DNA of 64,000 nt from Shewanella avicenniae (GTDB taxonomy: Bacteria; Pseudomonadota; Gammaproteobacteria; Enterobacterales; Shewanellaceae): assembly GCF_017354945.1 (NCBI RefSeq), contig NZ_CP071503.1, positions 1,736,001 to 1,800,000 on the forward strand, in the 5' to 3' direction. Shown here piece after piece: positions 1 through 11,125 of the stretch (positions within the stretch are counted from its first letter, which is position 1; every line of letters begins with the position of its first letter). Both the position numbers and the translations under genes were made by a program. The notes below the pieces were generated by a model. It saw only the letters and a list, made by a program, of their open reading frames with translations. It had not been told where the DNA came from and did not search any database.

Positions 1-2
1 GT

Positions 3-98
3 CGCCGCTTCCAAGGATACTTCTTCGGTAAACCTATGCCAGCATGTGAGTTAGAAGAGCTCTTTTTTACTGATTTAAAACAGAAAATTATCAGTTAA
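3..98 (+). CDS. C-terminal end of an EAL-domain protein (partial)
   Basis: The frame is open from the left edge of the window and gives 31 residues before a TAA. The stretch GYFFGKPMP followed by an acidic helix (ELEEL) is the usual ending of EAL cyclic-di-GMP phosphodiesterase domains, where a QGY-x-F/L-G-x-P-M motif forms the last strand and helix of the barrel. Only this tail is visible, so catalytic competence and any GGDEF or sensor domains cannot be judged. It converges on cysZ, with a hairpin between them. Confidence 0.72.
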   Translation, partial: RRFQGYFFGKPMPACELEELFFTDLKQKIIS

Positions 99-100
99 TA

Positions 101-120
101 ACGCCCTGTTGCCAGGGCGT
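101..120. terminator. Hairpin between convergent EAL gene and cysZ
   Basis: ACGCCCTG and CAGGGCGT form a perfect 8-bp GC-rich stem with a 4-base loop just after the EAL-gene stop. There is no long T run on either strand, so it is a plausible rather than textbook shared terminator. Confidence 0.45.
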
Positions 121-134
121 CAACAGCTAACATG

Positions 135-905
135 TTATTCGGGCGCCACTCGCGCGTTGCGATAAACCTCGCGGTATTTATCAACCCACATTGCCGTTGC
201 GCCACAGATGGCCACCGGCATTACGATAAAATTCACTATCGGAATCATTGAAAACAACGTGGCGGCCACGCCGAAACTCATGCTGCTGCCTTTAGTTTGC
301 TTAAGGGCAAACTTCATATCGTTAAAGGGCACCTTATGGTTATCAAACGGGTAATCGCAGTATTGAACTGCCATCATCCAAGCACTGAATAAAAACCAAA
401 TAATTGGAAACAGCGTTTGGCCAACCAGCGGAATGAAGAACAAAATCAATACCAGCAGTGCGCGCGGCAGGTAGTACTTGAGCTTTTGCCACTCGCGCCC
501 AAACACTCTCGGCAAATCTTTGATGGCATCCATTGCCCCGCCAGTATTTAGCGGTTTTCCGGTGAGCAATTGTTCGACTTTTTCGGCCAATAAGCCGTTA
601 AATGGCGCGGCTATCCAGTTCATGATGGAGCTGAACACAAAGGAAAACACCACTAACAGTGCGAGAATCACTAGTGGCCATAATACAAAGCTAATCCAAT
701 CAAGCCAGCTAGGTACCGATTTATCTACCCAATGCATTAACTCGGACAGGTAGTTAACTGCTAACACTAATGCACCTGAAAATAGCAGCAAATTGACGAG
801 TAACGGCACCACCACAAACCGCCGTAATCCTGGGCGACGGATCAGACTAAAGCCATCCATAAAATATTGAATGCCGCTTTTGGCGGCATTAGGGGTCGAC
901 AACAT
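135..905 (-). CDS. cysZ: CysZ sulfate transporter
   Basis: 256-residue inner-membrane protein of the CysZ family, which takes up sulfate for cysteine synthesis. The N-terminal PGLRRFVVVPLLVN, the central NWIAAPFNGLLAE, FLFSAWMMAVQYCDYPFDNH and the C-terminal MPVAICGATAMWVD are close to E. coli CysZ along the whole length. Several hydrophobic segments are present. A longer reading frame starts 23 codons upstream, but I chose the ATG at 905 because it has AGGGAG at the right distance and matches the family N-terminus. No other cys genes lie nearby; the next gene is divergent smc. Confidence 0.92.
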   Translation of the reverse strand: MLSTPNAAKSGIQYFMDGFSLIRRPGLRRFVVVPLLVNLLLFSGALVLAVNYLSELMHWVDKSVPSWLDWISFVLWPLVILALLVVFSFVFSSIMNWIAAPFNGLLAEKVEQLLTGKPLNTGGAMDAIKDLPRVFGREWQKLKYYLPRALLVLILFFIPLVGQTLFPIIWFLFSAWMMAVQYCDYPFDNHKVPFNDMKFALKQTKGSSMSFGVAATLFSMIPIVNFIVMPVAICGATAMWVDKYREVYRNARVAPE

Positions 906-1018
906 AATACGCTCCCTAAACATGCTTAAAATGAAGTCATGATTGTGATGAACTGCACGTGGTAACACAAGCAAAATGGTGCGTTAAATCTAAAAAAAGG
1001 TTACAAAATACAGCAGCT

Positions 1019-1045
1019 TTGTTAAAGTGAATTCACAACTATAAT
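1019..1045 (+). promoter_or_regulatory. Candidate sigma-70 promoter for smc
   Basis: TTGTTA at 1019-1024 and a perfect TATAAT at 1040-1045 are separated by 15 bp (16 if TTTGTT is taken as the -35). They lie about 65 bp before the smc start codon. Called by eye from the sequence only. Confidence 0.45.
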
Positions 1046-1110
1046 CGGCGTTATTTCAGCTTTCTGACGTCAATAATCACTTCATCTACGCGATTGGCAT
1101 TCGGCAACTC

Positions 1111-4100
1111 ATGAGACTAAAACAGATAAAACTTGCTGGCTTTAAGTCGTTTGTCGATGCAACCAAAATTCCTTTTCTCAATCCGCTTACTGCCGTTATC
1201 GGCCCTAATGGCTGTGGTAAATCCAATGTGATTGATGCCGTGCGTTGGGTGTTGGGGGAAAGCTCTGCAAAAAATCTGCGGGGCGACTCGTGGGCGGATG
1301 TGATTTTTAACGGTTCTAACGGTCGTAAGCCAGTATCAGTTGCCAGTGTTGAGTTGGTATTTGATAACACCGAAGGCCGTATTGGTGGCCAATTTGCAAA
1401 TTACAATGAGATTGCGGTCAAGCGCCAAGTGTCGCGCGACGGCGATAATCTCTACTTCCTTAATGGGCAAAAATGTCGCAAGAAAGATATCACCGATATC
1501 TTTATGGGCACCGGCCTTGGACCGCGAAGCTACGCCATCATCGGTCAAGGCACGATTTCACGATTGATTGAGTGTAAACCGCAAGAGCTGCGAGTTTTTA
1601 TTGAAGAAGCTGCGGGGATCTCTCGCTATAAAGAGCGGCGCAGAGATACCGAAAACCGAATCCGACATACCCGCGATAATTTGGAGCGCTTAGGCGACAT
1701 TCGTGCTGAGCTGGGCAAACAGCTAGATAAGTTGACCTTACAAGCCGATGCCGCGCGCCGTTACCGTGAATACAAGCAGCAGGAGCGTAGCTTAAATGCG
1801 CAGCTGCTGGTGATGCGCTATCTAGAGCTACAACAACTCGCTGATGCAGAAAATAGTGAAATTTTCAGGCTCGAAACTGAATTGGCAAAGGTGCAGGCGT
1901 TGGCTGAACAAGCCTCGTTACAGCTTACCGAGCTCAAACTGCAACGAGATGACTTGGACGACCTAGAGCAGCGCCAAGTTGCGCAGTTTTATCAATCCAA
2001 TACCGACATTGCCAAAGCCGAACAACAGATTGCCTTTTTAAAAGACCGAGATCAGCAATTAGCACAGACTCAGCAAAGACTGCAAACTCAGTTAGCTCAG
2101 GCCAGCGAACGCCATCAACATGCCAGTGCAGAACTGAGTAACTTACAGATAAGACATCAACAATTTGAACCTCTGCAGCAACAAGCGGAAGAGTTGCATT
2201 GGGAGCTTTCATCTCAGCAGGAGCAATTGGACGAGCGATTACAGCAGCTCGATGGCAATTGGCGAAAAGCGCGCGTATTAGCCATTGAGCTCAAGCATAA
2301 GCAAGAGTTGGACGCGACCAAAGAGCAGCATCTAAAGCAGCAACTGGGGCGTGACCAAGAACAACTCCAGCGAATGTTGCAGCGCTCAAGTGACGTCGCG
2401 CCAGTAGCAGAAAATGCTTTAGCCGCGCAACTTGCACAGGCCAAGCAACAGCGAGATGAGACATCACACGCGTTGCAGCAGGCAGACTCGGATTATCAGC
2501 TGCAGTTGTGTGAGCAACAGCAGCAGCGGCAGGCAGTTGACAGTGCACGAGAGGCGTTAACCAGCTTACGCCAGCGTCAGCAACTCATCAGCCGTTGGCT
2601 CGCTTCACAACAGGCACAGACAGATAGTGGCGGCCAACAGCTTTGGCAACAGTTGCAGGTCGATACCGGGTGGGAAGCCGCTGTCGAATACTGGCTCAAA
2701 CCGCTGTTACAGCGCCAATGGTCGGACGCCGCTGTTGAAGGGTTCAGCGCACAATCGACTAAGCATTGGGGCCCCATCAGTGCGGCGGCAAATTTAACAC
2801 CTTGGTTAGGTCGCTGGTTGTTTGCTGAGTCTTTGACTGACGCTGAGCAACTGCTACCAAGTTTGGCAGCTGACCAGCTTATTCTATGTAAAAATGGTCG
2901 TTTATTGGGACATGGCTGTGTGCTCTCGATGGCAGATCAACTTGGCGATTCATTAATGGCGATGCGTGCCGAACTCGATGAAGTAGAGCAAGCATTGCCA
3001 CAAGCTACCCAAGCATTAGAATCCGCCTCACTAAAGCTTTCACTGGCCGATGACGCGGTAGCTGTCGCTTTAGTGCAGCAGCAAGCACTCGCAGCCGCGG
3101 TGCAACAAGCGCAACTCGCGTGCTCAAAAGTCGAATTATTGATGGCCAATGCTGCACAACAAGCCAAGCTAGAGGCTGAAAGGCAACAGCAATTGCAGCA
3201 TGAACGGCAGATTTTGCAGGAGCGTATTGCTGCAGCGGAGTTCGAGCTCGAAGCATTGATTGAGGCGCAGTTTAGTGCCGATGATGCCTTGTATGAAAAG
3301 CAAGAGCAGGAGCGGCGGCTGGAAGCTCAGCACAATGAGCTACAGATGCAGCGTAATACGCTCAAATCACAGGTGCAGGAAAGCGAACGCAAAAGTCGTG
3401 AATTGAGCCGGCAACTACATGAATTAACCACTGCAATTGCCTTGCAACAGCAGCAGCTCGATCAAGCGGAGCAACAACAAACTGAATTACGCGCTCAGCT
3501 TGAGAGCTTGATCCCGCAGCATTTAGCCGTTCAAGATGCACAGCAGGTGGACACACTTGAACAGCAGTTGCAGCAGCTGCTGCAAATCCAACAACAACAG
3601 CAGCAAGCGTTAGAACAGACGCGGGCTCAGCAAGCTGAGTTACAAAAGTTGTACGATCAAGTAGCAATCAAGCAAAAACAACAGCTTGCTGAGGCAGAGC
3701 ACTTGACTCAATCGATCAGCACGTTAAAGTTACGTCGCGAAGGTTTAAAAGGGCAGGCTGAGAGTCAACTGGTATTGTTGAGCGAACAGCAGGTCCGTTT
3801 GGCTGAGGTTACGGAACAACTGCCCCACGATGCCACAATCGATAAGTGGCACAAAGATTTAGAAAATGTGCGTGGTAAAATCACCCGCCTTGGGGCGATT
3901 AACCTTGCGGCGATTGATGAATATGAGCAACAAAAGCAGCGCAAGCAGTATCTAGACGAACAAGATCATGATTTAACCCAAGCACTGAATAGTTTAGAGG
4001 AAGCGATTCGCCGTATCGATCGTGAGACTCGAACCCGTTTTAAAACCACCTTTGATCAGGTGAACCAAGGCTTAGGAGAGTTATTTCCCAAAGTCTTTGG

Positions 4101-4506
4101 CGGTGGTAGCGCCTATTTAGCCTTGACTGATGATGATTTATTGGAAACCGGTGTAACCATTATGGCGCGGCCACCGGGTAAAAAGAACAGCACGATTCAC
4201 CTACTTTCCGGTGGAGAAAAGGCGTTGACCGCTTTATCATTGGTCTTTGCAATTTTTAGGTTGAACCCAGCGCCATTTTGTATGTTAGATGAAGTAGATG
4301 CGCCGCTGGATGATGCGAACGTCGATAGATTTTGCCGTCTGCTGCAGGAGATGTCGGATAGCGTACAGTTTATTTATATCAGCCATAACAAAATTACCAT
4401 GGAGATGGCCGATCAGTTGATTGGTGTGACCATGCATGAACCAGGTGTATCGCGTATTGTAGCGGTGAATATTGAAGAAGCCGTCGCGATGGCAGATGCC
4501 GGATAA
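1111..4506 (+). CDS. smc: Chromosome segregation ATPase SMC
   Basis: 1131-residue SMC protein, which organises and segregates the chromosome with ScpA/ScpB. The Walker A motif GPNGCGKS is at residues 31-38. The ABC signature LSGGEKAL and the Walker B LDEVDAPLDD lie in the C-terminal head. Between them are two very long Gln/Glu/Leu-rich coiled-coil stretches broken by a hinge region around residues 520-640. Length is within the usual bacterial range. It is followed 23 bp later by zipA and then ligA, the same smc-zipA-ligA order known in Pseudomonas. Presence of SMC suggests this lineage relies on SMC-ScpAB, at least in part, for condensin function. Confidence 0.96.
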   Translation: MRLKQIKLAGFKSFVDATKIPFLNPLTAVIGPNGCGKSNVIDAVRWVLGESSAKNLRGDSWADVIFNGSNGRKPVSVASVELVFDNTEGRIGGQFANYNEIAVKRQVSRDGDNLYFLNGQKCRKKDITDIFMGTGLGPRSYAIIGQGTISRLIECKPQELRVFIEEAAGISRYKERRRDTENRIRHTRDNLERLGDIRAELGKQLDKLTLQADAARRYREYKQQERSLNAQLLVMRYLELQQLADAENSEIFRLETELAKVQALAEQASLQLTELKLQRDDLDDLEQRQVAQFYQSNTDIAKAEQQIAFLKDRDQQLAQTQQRLQTQLAQASERHQHASAELSNLQIRHQQFEPLQQQAEELHWELSSQQEQLDERLQQLDGNWRKARVLAIELKHKQELDATKEQHLKQQLGRDQEQLQRMLQRSSDVAPVAENALAAQLAQAKQQRDETSHALQQADSDYQLQLCEQQQQRQAVDSAREALTSLRQRQQLISRWLASQQAQTDSGGQQLWQQLQVDTGWEAAVEYWLKPLLQRQWSDAAVEGFSAQSTKHWGPISAAANLTPWLGRWLFAESLTDAEQLLPSLAADQLILCKNGRLLGHGCVLSMADQLGDSLMAMRAELDEVEQALPQATQALESASLKLSLADDAVAVALVQQQALAAAVQQAQLACSKVELLMANAAQQAKLEAERQQQLQHERQILQERIAAAEFELEALIEAQFSADDALYEKQEQERRLEAQHNELQMQRNTLKSQVQESERKSRELSRQLHELTTAIALQQQQLDQAEQQQTELRAQLESLIPQHLAVQDAQQVDTLEQQLQQLLQIQQQQQQALEQTRAQQAELQKLYDQVAIKQKQQLAEAEHLTQSISTLKLRREGLKGQAESQLVLLSEQQVRLAEVTEQLPHDATIDKWHKDLENVRGKITRLGAINLAAIDEYEQQKQRKQYLDEQDHDLTQALNSLEEAIRRIDRETRTRFKTTFDQVNQGLGELFPKVFGGGSAYLALTDDDLLETGVTIMARPPGKKNSTIHLLSGGEKALTALSLVFAIFRLNPAPFCMLDEVDAPLDDANVDRFCRLLQEMSDSVQFIYISHNKITMEMADQLIGVTMHEPGVSRIVAVNIEEAVAMADAG

Positions 4507-4529
4507 CCACAGGAATTTACAGGTCAGCA

Positions 4530-5456
4530 ATGGAAGATTTACAGCCCGTTTTGATTGTATTGAGTGCGATAGCCATTATCGCAGTACTTGCCCACGGCTT
4601 TTGGTCTATCCGTAAACAGCAACCCAAGGGGTTTAAAGAATCGCCGCTCAATGGATTAGCGCGCGATGAAGCCAAAACGCGTGAAGCAGGACATTCGCGT
4701 GACCGCGATGGTTTTGATGCTGAAGGTGTGGGTGAAGTGCGGGTGCGTAAAATGACCGCCGATGATCGGCCGCCTAAATTGAAAACCACGAAACGACCAA
4801 AACCTGCAGCACCAGTGGCGAAACAAGCGGTAAAACCTGTTGAAGCGATAGAACCAACCTTTGAACTGACGAACGATGTCAGTCAGCGTACGCCGAAATC
4901 TCAGCGCCAAGAGCCGACAATATTGGTAGAGCCAGAGTTCGAGGTTAAAAAAGTTGCTCAGATGGAACTTGGCTTAGCCACTGACGCAGAGCCAGAGGAT
5001 ATAGAAACAACTGAAGCGGTCGCAGATGCGGATGAAGCGTTACCGCCACCGCGCGATGTATTGGCGCTGCATGTTGTGGCGAAAAACGGCGAGCAGTTAA
5101 GTGGTGCTGAGCTGTTGCCTGCATTACTGGCGTTAAATTTCAAATTTGGCGATATGCAGATTTTCCACCGTCATGAAGACAATGCTGGTCATGGTAAAGT
5201 GCTGTTCTCGTTAGCCAATATGGTGAAGCCAGGGGTGTTTGATCCCGATAATATGGAACAGTTTACCACTGTTGGGGTTGTGTTATTTATGACGCTGCCT
5301 TGCTACGGTGACGCGTTGTTTAACTTCTCCAACATGCTGAATTCGGCGCAGCAGTTGGCTGACGATCTCAATGCAAACTTGCTTGATGGTGAACGCCAGT
5401 TGTGGAGTGAACAGATTAAGATGCAATATTTAGCGCGAATTAAAACCAACGCCTGA
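4530..5456 (+). CDS. zipA: Cell division protein ZipA
   Basis: 308-residue ZipA, the membrane anchor that ties FtsZ filaments to the inner membrane at the septum. It has one N-terminal transmembrane helix (about residues 6-25), then a basic and acidic low-complexity linker rich in Lys, Pro and Glu. The globular FtsZ-binding domain occupies roughly residues 165-300, including DVLALHVVAKNGEQLSGAEL and the GVVLFMTLPCYGD strand. Arrangement and position between smc and ligA are typical. The linker is poorly conserved in this family, so identification rests on the two ends and context. Confidence 0.93.
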   Translation: MEDLQPVLIVLSAIAIIAVLAHGFWSIRKQQPKGFKESPLNGLARDEAKTREAGHSRDRDGFDAEGVGEVRVRKMTADDRPPKLKTTKRPKPAAPVAKQAVKPVEAIEPTFELTNDVSQRTPKSQRQEPTILVEPEFEVKKVAQMELGLATDAEPEDIETTEAVADADEALPPPRDVLALHVVAKNGEQLSGAELLPALLALNFKFGDMQIFHRHEDNAGHGKVLFSLANMVKPGVFDPDNMEQFTTVGVVLFMTLPCYGDALFNFSNMLNSAQQLADDLNANLLDGERQLWSEQIKMQYLARIKTNA

Positions 5457-5481
5457 TAGCTGCACGACAAAACATTTGCTG

Positions 5482-7528
<2,047 letters not shown>

Positions 7529-7614
7529 TGTTTTCTTTTGGGCGTGGCAGTTGAAATCATGGCTGCAGGCGCCCATCTCTAGTTCAACCTCAGCATAATT
7601 TTCTTGGAAGCACT

Positions 7615-8079
7615 ATGTTCAGTGTCGAAGATGTTCGTTGGCTTGATGACAAGGGTCATATTCGGCCCCCCTTAGTGCTTTATCTGTTGTTATTATTTAT
7701 TGCTCGCGGCTGGGTGATCTTCATTCTATCGCTAACCGATGGGAGTGACCGCGCGGCATTGGTGCGCTTTTTCTTTCCTGAACGCAGTGATTTTCTGATT
7801 TCTTTAGCTGCCGGTGCAGGTGCGGTGTTGCTATTTTTGTTGGTCACCGCTGAACGACGCCGCAAGCCGCAATGGTTGAGTCATGGCTTTCAGTGGCTAC
7901 GCCCCATGTTGTTGGTGTTGCTGATAGTGGATGCCGGTTTGTTGTTTTATCGGTTGAAACATAACCACTTTTGGTTTGAATGGTCGATGGCACTTGATGC
8001 GCTGTTTCTGTTTTGGTCACTACTTTATCTGCGCGTTTCTCGTCACCTTAAACTCTATTGCCAAGATTGGCGCGGGTAA
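7615..8079 (+). CDS. DUF2919 family membrane protein
   Basis: 154-residue predicted inner-membrane protein with about four hydrophobic segments (near residues 20-38, 58-76, 92-110 and 118-138). The start WLDDKGHIRPPLVLYLLLLFIARGW resembles the DUF2919 family common in Shewanella and Vibrio. No function is known for the family. It lies between ligA and an HD-GYP gene; the 130-odd bases after it suggest a separate transcript for the latter. Confidence 0.7.
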   Translation: MFSVEDVRWLDDKGHIRPPLVLYLLLLFIARGWVIFILSLTDGSDRAALVRFFFPERSDFLISLAAGAGAVLLFLLVTAERRRKPQWLSHGFQWLRPMLLVLLIVDAGLLFYRLKHNHFWFEWSMALDALFLFWSLLYLRVSRHLKLYCQDWRG

Positions 8080-8233
8080 TTTGGCCACAATTTGTAGCTA
8101 ATTCCTACAATTGTTTGAGCTTTACCAACAAATTGAATGGTTTAGACTTTCGCTTTCATATCAATAAGCTATAGTTTCACTAATTGTCATAATTCCTTTT
8201 ATCGCCACAATGGGCAGGTGTTTAGGAGCATCA

Positions 8234-9445
8234 GTGGCCAAAGATACACAAAATCAGTTGCCTGTATCCAAGTTACAGGTGGGCATTACGGTAAAGCTGC
8301 CACTGTCTTGGACGGAACATCCATTTCTGTTTAATAAAATCGAGATCAAGTCCTCTGAGCAAATCGAGATGATCAGGCAACTCGGCGTGCCTTATGTACA
8401 AGTGCTATCTGGCTTGGAAACATTACCGCCAGATGCATTTGAAATAGAAAAGCCCGTAACCATCGCTGCCGAAGTAGAAGTCGAACAACTGCCAGTGGCC
8501 ATTGACCAGAGTAAAACTGCTCGCGTGGCATTAAGAAGGAGTCAAAAGCGCTTTATTGATGGCATGAACCAAAGCCGTGTGATGATGAGTAAAGTTGTCA
8601 GCGATCCAGAAGGCGCTGTTCGCGAAACTGCGGTGTTGGTTGAAATGATGCTGGAGCATTTATTTGAAACAGAACACTCACGTCTGGCGTTAGTCTCTTC
8701 TGGTGAAACTGCGGTCAGTATTACCCAACACGGTATCTCGGTCGCAACGCTGGCATTGGTGATGGCCAAACAACTTGAGCTAACGAAACCACAAATTCGT
8801 ACTATCGCCACAGGCGCCATTTTGCATGACTTAGGCAAAATGAAAGTGCCTGAGTCTATTCGCCGAAAGCGCTCGGGGCTAACCGCTCACGAAAAGAATT
8901 TTTTAGCCATGCACCCCAATTTTGGTTACGACCTGTTGAAGCGTACCGGCCTGTTTTCCGAGGAAGTATTGCATATCGTTTTGCACCACCACGAGTTCTA
9001 TGATGGCTCCGGCTTCCCTGATGGGTTAAAAGGCGATGCAATTCCAATTGGTACTCAATTAGTTGCGTTAGCAAATGATTTCGATACACAGCTATGGCGC
9101 GAAGATATCATTTCGCCGCAAATTGCTTTGGGGTACATGTTTAAAAATCGGGTTGGTATGCACCAACAGTCGTTAATTCAAGTCTTAGTTAAAGTGTTAG
9201 GGATTTATCCTCCAGGCACGCTAGTACAATTAAGCGATGGTTTTATTGGGAAAGTGATGCTCACTACCGAGAACGTTGCGAAACCTCAAGTTTGGTCTTG
9301 TAAAAAAGATGGCTCTGAGGCGGCATTCCGGTTTTTGATTGATGAGGATGTGACCGTTGAAGCTGCGGTAAAGCCTAATGAGCTATCAGCTGGCGCCACT
9401 AAAACCCTTAAATCAAACGATGGCATCAGTTTTTATCTGTGTTGA
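8234..9445 (+). CDS. HD-GYP cyclic-di-GMP phosphodiesterase with DUF3391
   Basis: 403-residue protein. The N-terminal ~120 residues are a DUF3391 domain (VSKLQVGITVKLPLSW, WTEHPFLF). The rest is an HD-GYP domain: helix with QHGISVATLAL, metal-binding LHDLGKMKVP, MHPNFG and HHHEFYDGSGFP, then ANDFDT. HD-GYP enzymes hydrolyse cyclic di-GMP. The signature reads GSGFP here, Phe replacing Tyr. I start it at GTG 8234, preceded by TTTAGGAG at good spacing; an in-frame ATG lies eight codons upstream without a good ribosome site. A paralogue with the same architecture is at 27158-28417 on the other strand. Confidence 0.87.
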   Translation: MAKDTQNQLPVSKLQVGITVKLPLSWTEHPFLFNKIEIKSSEQIEMIRQLGVPYVQVLSGLETLPPDAFEIEKPVTIAAEVEVEQLPVAIDQSKTARVALRRSQKRFIDGMNQSRVMMSKVVSDPEGAVRETAVLVEMMLEHLFETEHSRLALVSSGETAVSITQHGISVATLALVMAKQLELTKPQIRTIATGAILHDLGKMKVPESIRRKRSGLTAHEKNFLAMHPNFGYDLLKRTGLFSEEVLHIVLHHHEFYDGSGFPDGLKGDAIPIGTQLVALANDFDTQLWREDIISPQIALGYMFKNRVGMHQQSLIQVLVKVLGIYPPGTLVQLSDGFIGKVMLTTENVAKPQVWSCKKDGSEAAFRFLIDEDVTVEAAVKPNELSAGATKTLKSNDGISFYLC

Positions 9446-9479
9446 TTCGAGTCTCACAAATCACATTTGGAAAGGTTAA

Positions 9480-10304
9480 ATGAAACGAATAGCAGTCGTT
9501 GGATGCGGTTGGTTTGGTCTGCCATTGGCAAAATCGCTGCTTAGCAGTGGCCTTGAGGTACTCGGAACTAAAACCACTCAGGCGGGAGTTGATGCGCTTA
9601 ATCAACAAGGTATTAAGGGCGAACGACTTTGCTTAGGCGAGGCGGGGACTGCCTCTAGCCTGCAACAGCTGTTAGTGGATGTTGATGCTTTGGTCGTTAA
9701 TATTCCCCCCGGGCTAAGACGCGGTGAAACCGACTATCTCGACAAGTTACAAGCACTTGTACAGCCGATCCGCGAAAGTCAGGTAAAACTGCTGGTGTAT
9801 GTGAGCAGCACAGGGGCTTATCCCGACGTTGAGGGACAACTAACTGAACAAGACAGGATTGACGCAGCGGCAGGTAGTAGCGCGGCAATATTGCAACAGG
9901 CAGAAATTCTGATGCAATCGTTAACCACAGCAGAGCGAAGAGTAGTGACGGTGCGTTTTGGCGGTTTAGTGGGCGCTGGACGCAATCCCGGACGATTTAT
10001 GGCCGGTCGAACTGGCTTAGCGAATGGTAGCCATCTCGTTAACCTTGTGCATCTGGAAGATTGTATCGCAGCGGTGACGGCTATCTTACACAGTAAAACA
10101 AAACACCATGTATACAATATTGTATCGCCCGCCCATCCTCGAAAAGACCAATTTTATACTGAGGCAGCCCACTCATTAGGTCTTCCCGCACCGCAATTTT
10201 TACCTACAGCAAAGGGCGAGGGCAAAGTGGTGCTGGGCAATCTTATTTGTGAAGAACTTGACTTTGATTACCGATACCGTGACGCTAAGTCCTTGTTAGC
10301 GTAA
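9480..10304 (+). CDS. YeeZ-like NAD(P)-dependent sugar epimerase/dehydratase
   Basis: 274-residue Rossmann-fold protein. The N-terminal VVGCGWFGLPLAKSL is a GxGxxG-type dinucleotide site. GTKTTQAGVD, VSSTGAYPD, RFGGLVGAGRNPGRFMAG, NLVHLEDCI and YNIVSPAHPRKDQFY match E. coli YeeZ, an extended short-chain dehydrogenase-like protein of unresolved substrate, over the full length. It starts at an ATG after GGAAAGG, 34 bp downstream of the HD-GYP stop. Its role cannot be deduced from context. Confidence 0.82.
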   Translation: MKRIAVVGCGWFGLPLAKSLLSSGLEVLGTKTTQAGVDALNQQGIKGERLCLGEAGTASSLQQLLVDVDALVVNIPPGLRRGETDYLDKLQALVQPIRESQVKLLVYVSSTGAYPDVEGQLTEQDRIDAAAGSSAAILQQAEILMQSLTTAERRVVTVRFGGLVGAGRNPGRFMAGRTGLANGSHLVNLVHLEDCIAAVTAILHSKTKHHVYNIVSPAHPRKDQFYTEAAHSLGLPAPQFLPTAKGEGKVVLGNLICEELDFDYRYRDAKSLLA

Positions 10305-10336
10305 GCTGCACACAACAAGGATTAAAGAGGTATCAC

Positions 10337-10951
10337 ATGTTGTTTTATCGGCTGTATAAAGTGGTATTGGCAGCAATTGTATTTGCTAGTGTCTTGGCGC
10401 CTGTTGACGCCGCAGACTATCAAGAAGGCAAGGATTACCAAGTTGTAGCGGGTATTCCTGAAAATCCAGGTGCTGTGGTTCGAGAGTTTTTCTCTTATAA
10501 CTGTCCTCATTGTTACCACCAAGACGCCACGTTTAGTGAAACTGCTAAGTTGCTTAAAGATAAGGTGCGTTTTGAACGTACGCCTGTTGGCGTAGGGCGA
10601 ACTGAATGGGTGATGAGTCAAAAGGCATATTATGTTGCCAATAAATTTAACATCGTTGGCCAAGTCCATAATGAAATTTTTCAGCGCATTCATGAGCAGC
10701 ACAAACCATTTCAACGTTCACAAGACTTAATCGACTTCTTCACTGCACAAGGTGTTGCCGCAGACGAGTTAACAAAACTCGTGGATTCTGCAGATATCAA
10801 ACTTGCATTGGCTAACTACGATGCGCAGACACAATTGGCGGGTATTCGCGGTGTGCCGTCTTTGTTGGTCAATGGTAAATACCTGTTGCTTAACCATTCA
10901 AAAGATCCACAAGCGTTGGCAAATCTGATCCAATTCCTTGCCCAGCAATAA
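10337..10951 (+). CDS. dsbA: Thiol:disulfide interchange protein DsbA
   Basis: 204-residue periplasmic oxidoreductase that introduces disulfides into secreted proteins. A signal peptide covers about residues 1-25 with cleavage near VDA-AD. The active-site CPHC is at residues 56-59 within FFSYNCPHCYHQ, and the cis-proline loop IRGVPSLLVNGKY is near the C-terminus, as in E. coli DsbA. Its redox partner DsbB is encoded separately at 37124-37624. A strong terminator follows, so it is likely transcribed alone or with the preceding gene (32-bp gap). Confidence 0.94.
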   Translation: MLFYRLYKVVLAAIVFASVLAPVDAADYQEGKDYQVVAGIPENPGAVVREFFSYNCPHCYHQDATFSETAKLLKDKVRFERTPVGVGRTEWVMSQKAYYVANKFNIVGQVHNEIFQRIHEQHKPFQRSQDLIDFFTAQGVAADELTKLVDSADIKLALANYDAQTQLAGIRGVPSLLVNGKYLLLNHSKDPQALANLIQFLAQQ

Positions 10952-10968
10952 TATTTTGTCTTTCTATT

Positions 10969-10994
10969 AAGCCGGTTTTAAACCGGCTTTTTTC
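10969..10994 (+). terminator. Rho-independent terminator after dsbA
   Basis: AAGCCGGTTT and AAACCGGCTT pair with almost no loop bases between them and are followed by TTTTC. It lies directly downstream of dsbA. Confidence 0.85.
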
Positions 10995-11042
10995 ATTTTT
11001 TAGCCCTGCATCTTATCGACATTGGTCTAACGCAAGCCTGCA

Positions 11043-11056
11043 TTGATCTATATCAA
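11043..11056 (+). promoter_or_regulatory. FNR/EtrA-type binding site
   Basis: TTGATCTATATCAA fits the FNR consensus TTGAT-N4-ATCAA exactly. It lies 156 bp before the DUF4212/symporter pair and downstream of the dsbA terminator, so the symporter operon is the likely target. In Shewanella the homologue EtrA and also Crp act on such sites. Binding is inferred. Confidence 0.6.
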
Positions 11057-11113
11057 TAAACCCTTACTTAAACGTTAACTGATTAAATAATATCGGTATT
11101 TTTACAATGTTAC

Positions 11114-11125
11114 GTTTACGTAAAC
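11114..11125 (+). promoter_or_regulatory. 12-bp perfect palindrome upstream of symporter operon
   Basis: GTTTACGTAAAC is its own reverse complement and sits about 87 bp before the DUF4212 gene. It could be an operator; it somewhat resembles TTTACGT-type sites reported for MerR-family catabolic regulators such as LiuR, but no regulator gene is present. Two direct TCGCGATTG copies follow at 11143 and 11161. Confidence 0.35.

Noticed and set aside
1086-3667. Several frames inside smc on both strands (e.g. 3362-3667)
   Set aside because: The repetitive CAG-rich coiled-coil DNA gives open frames rich in Cys, Ala and Ser; smc is intact.
7531-7600. Possible terminator after ligA (TGGGCG ... CGCCCA)
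   Set aside because: The loop is long and no T run follows.
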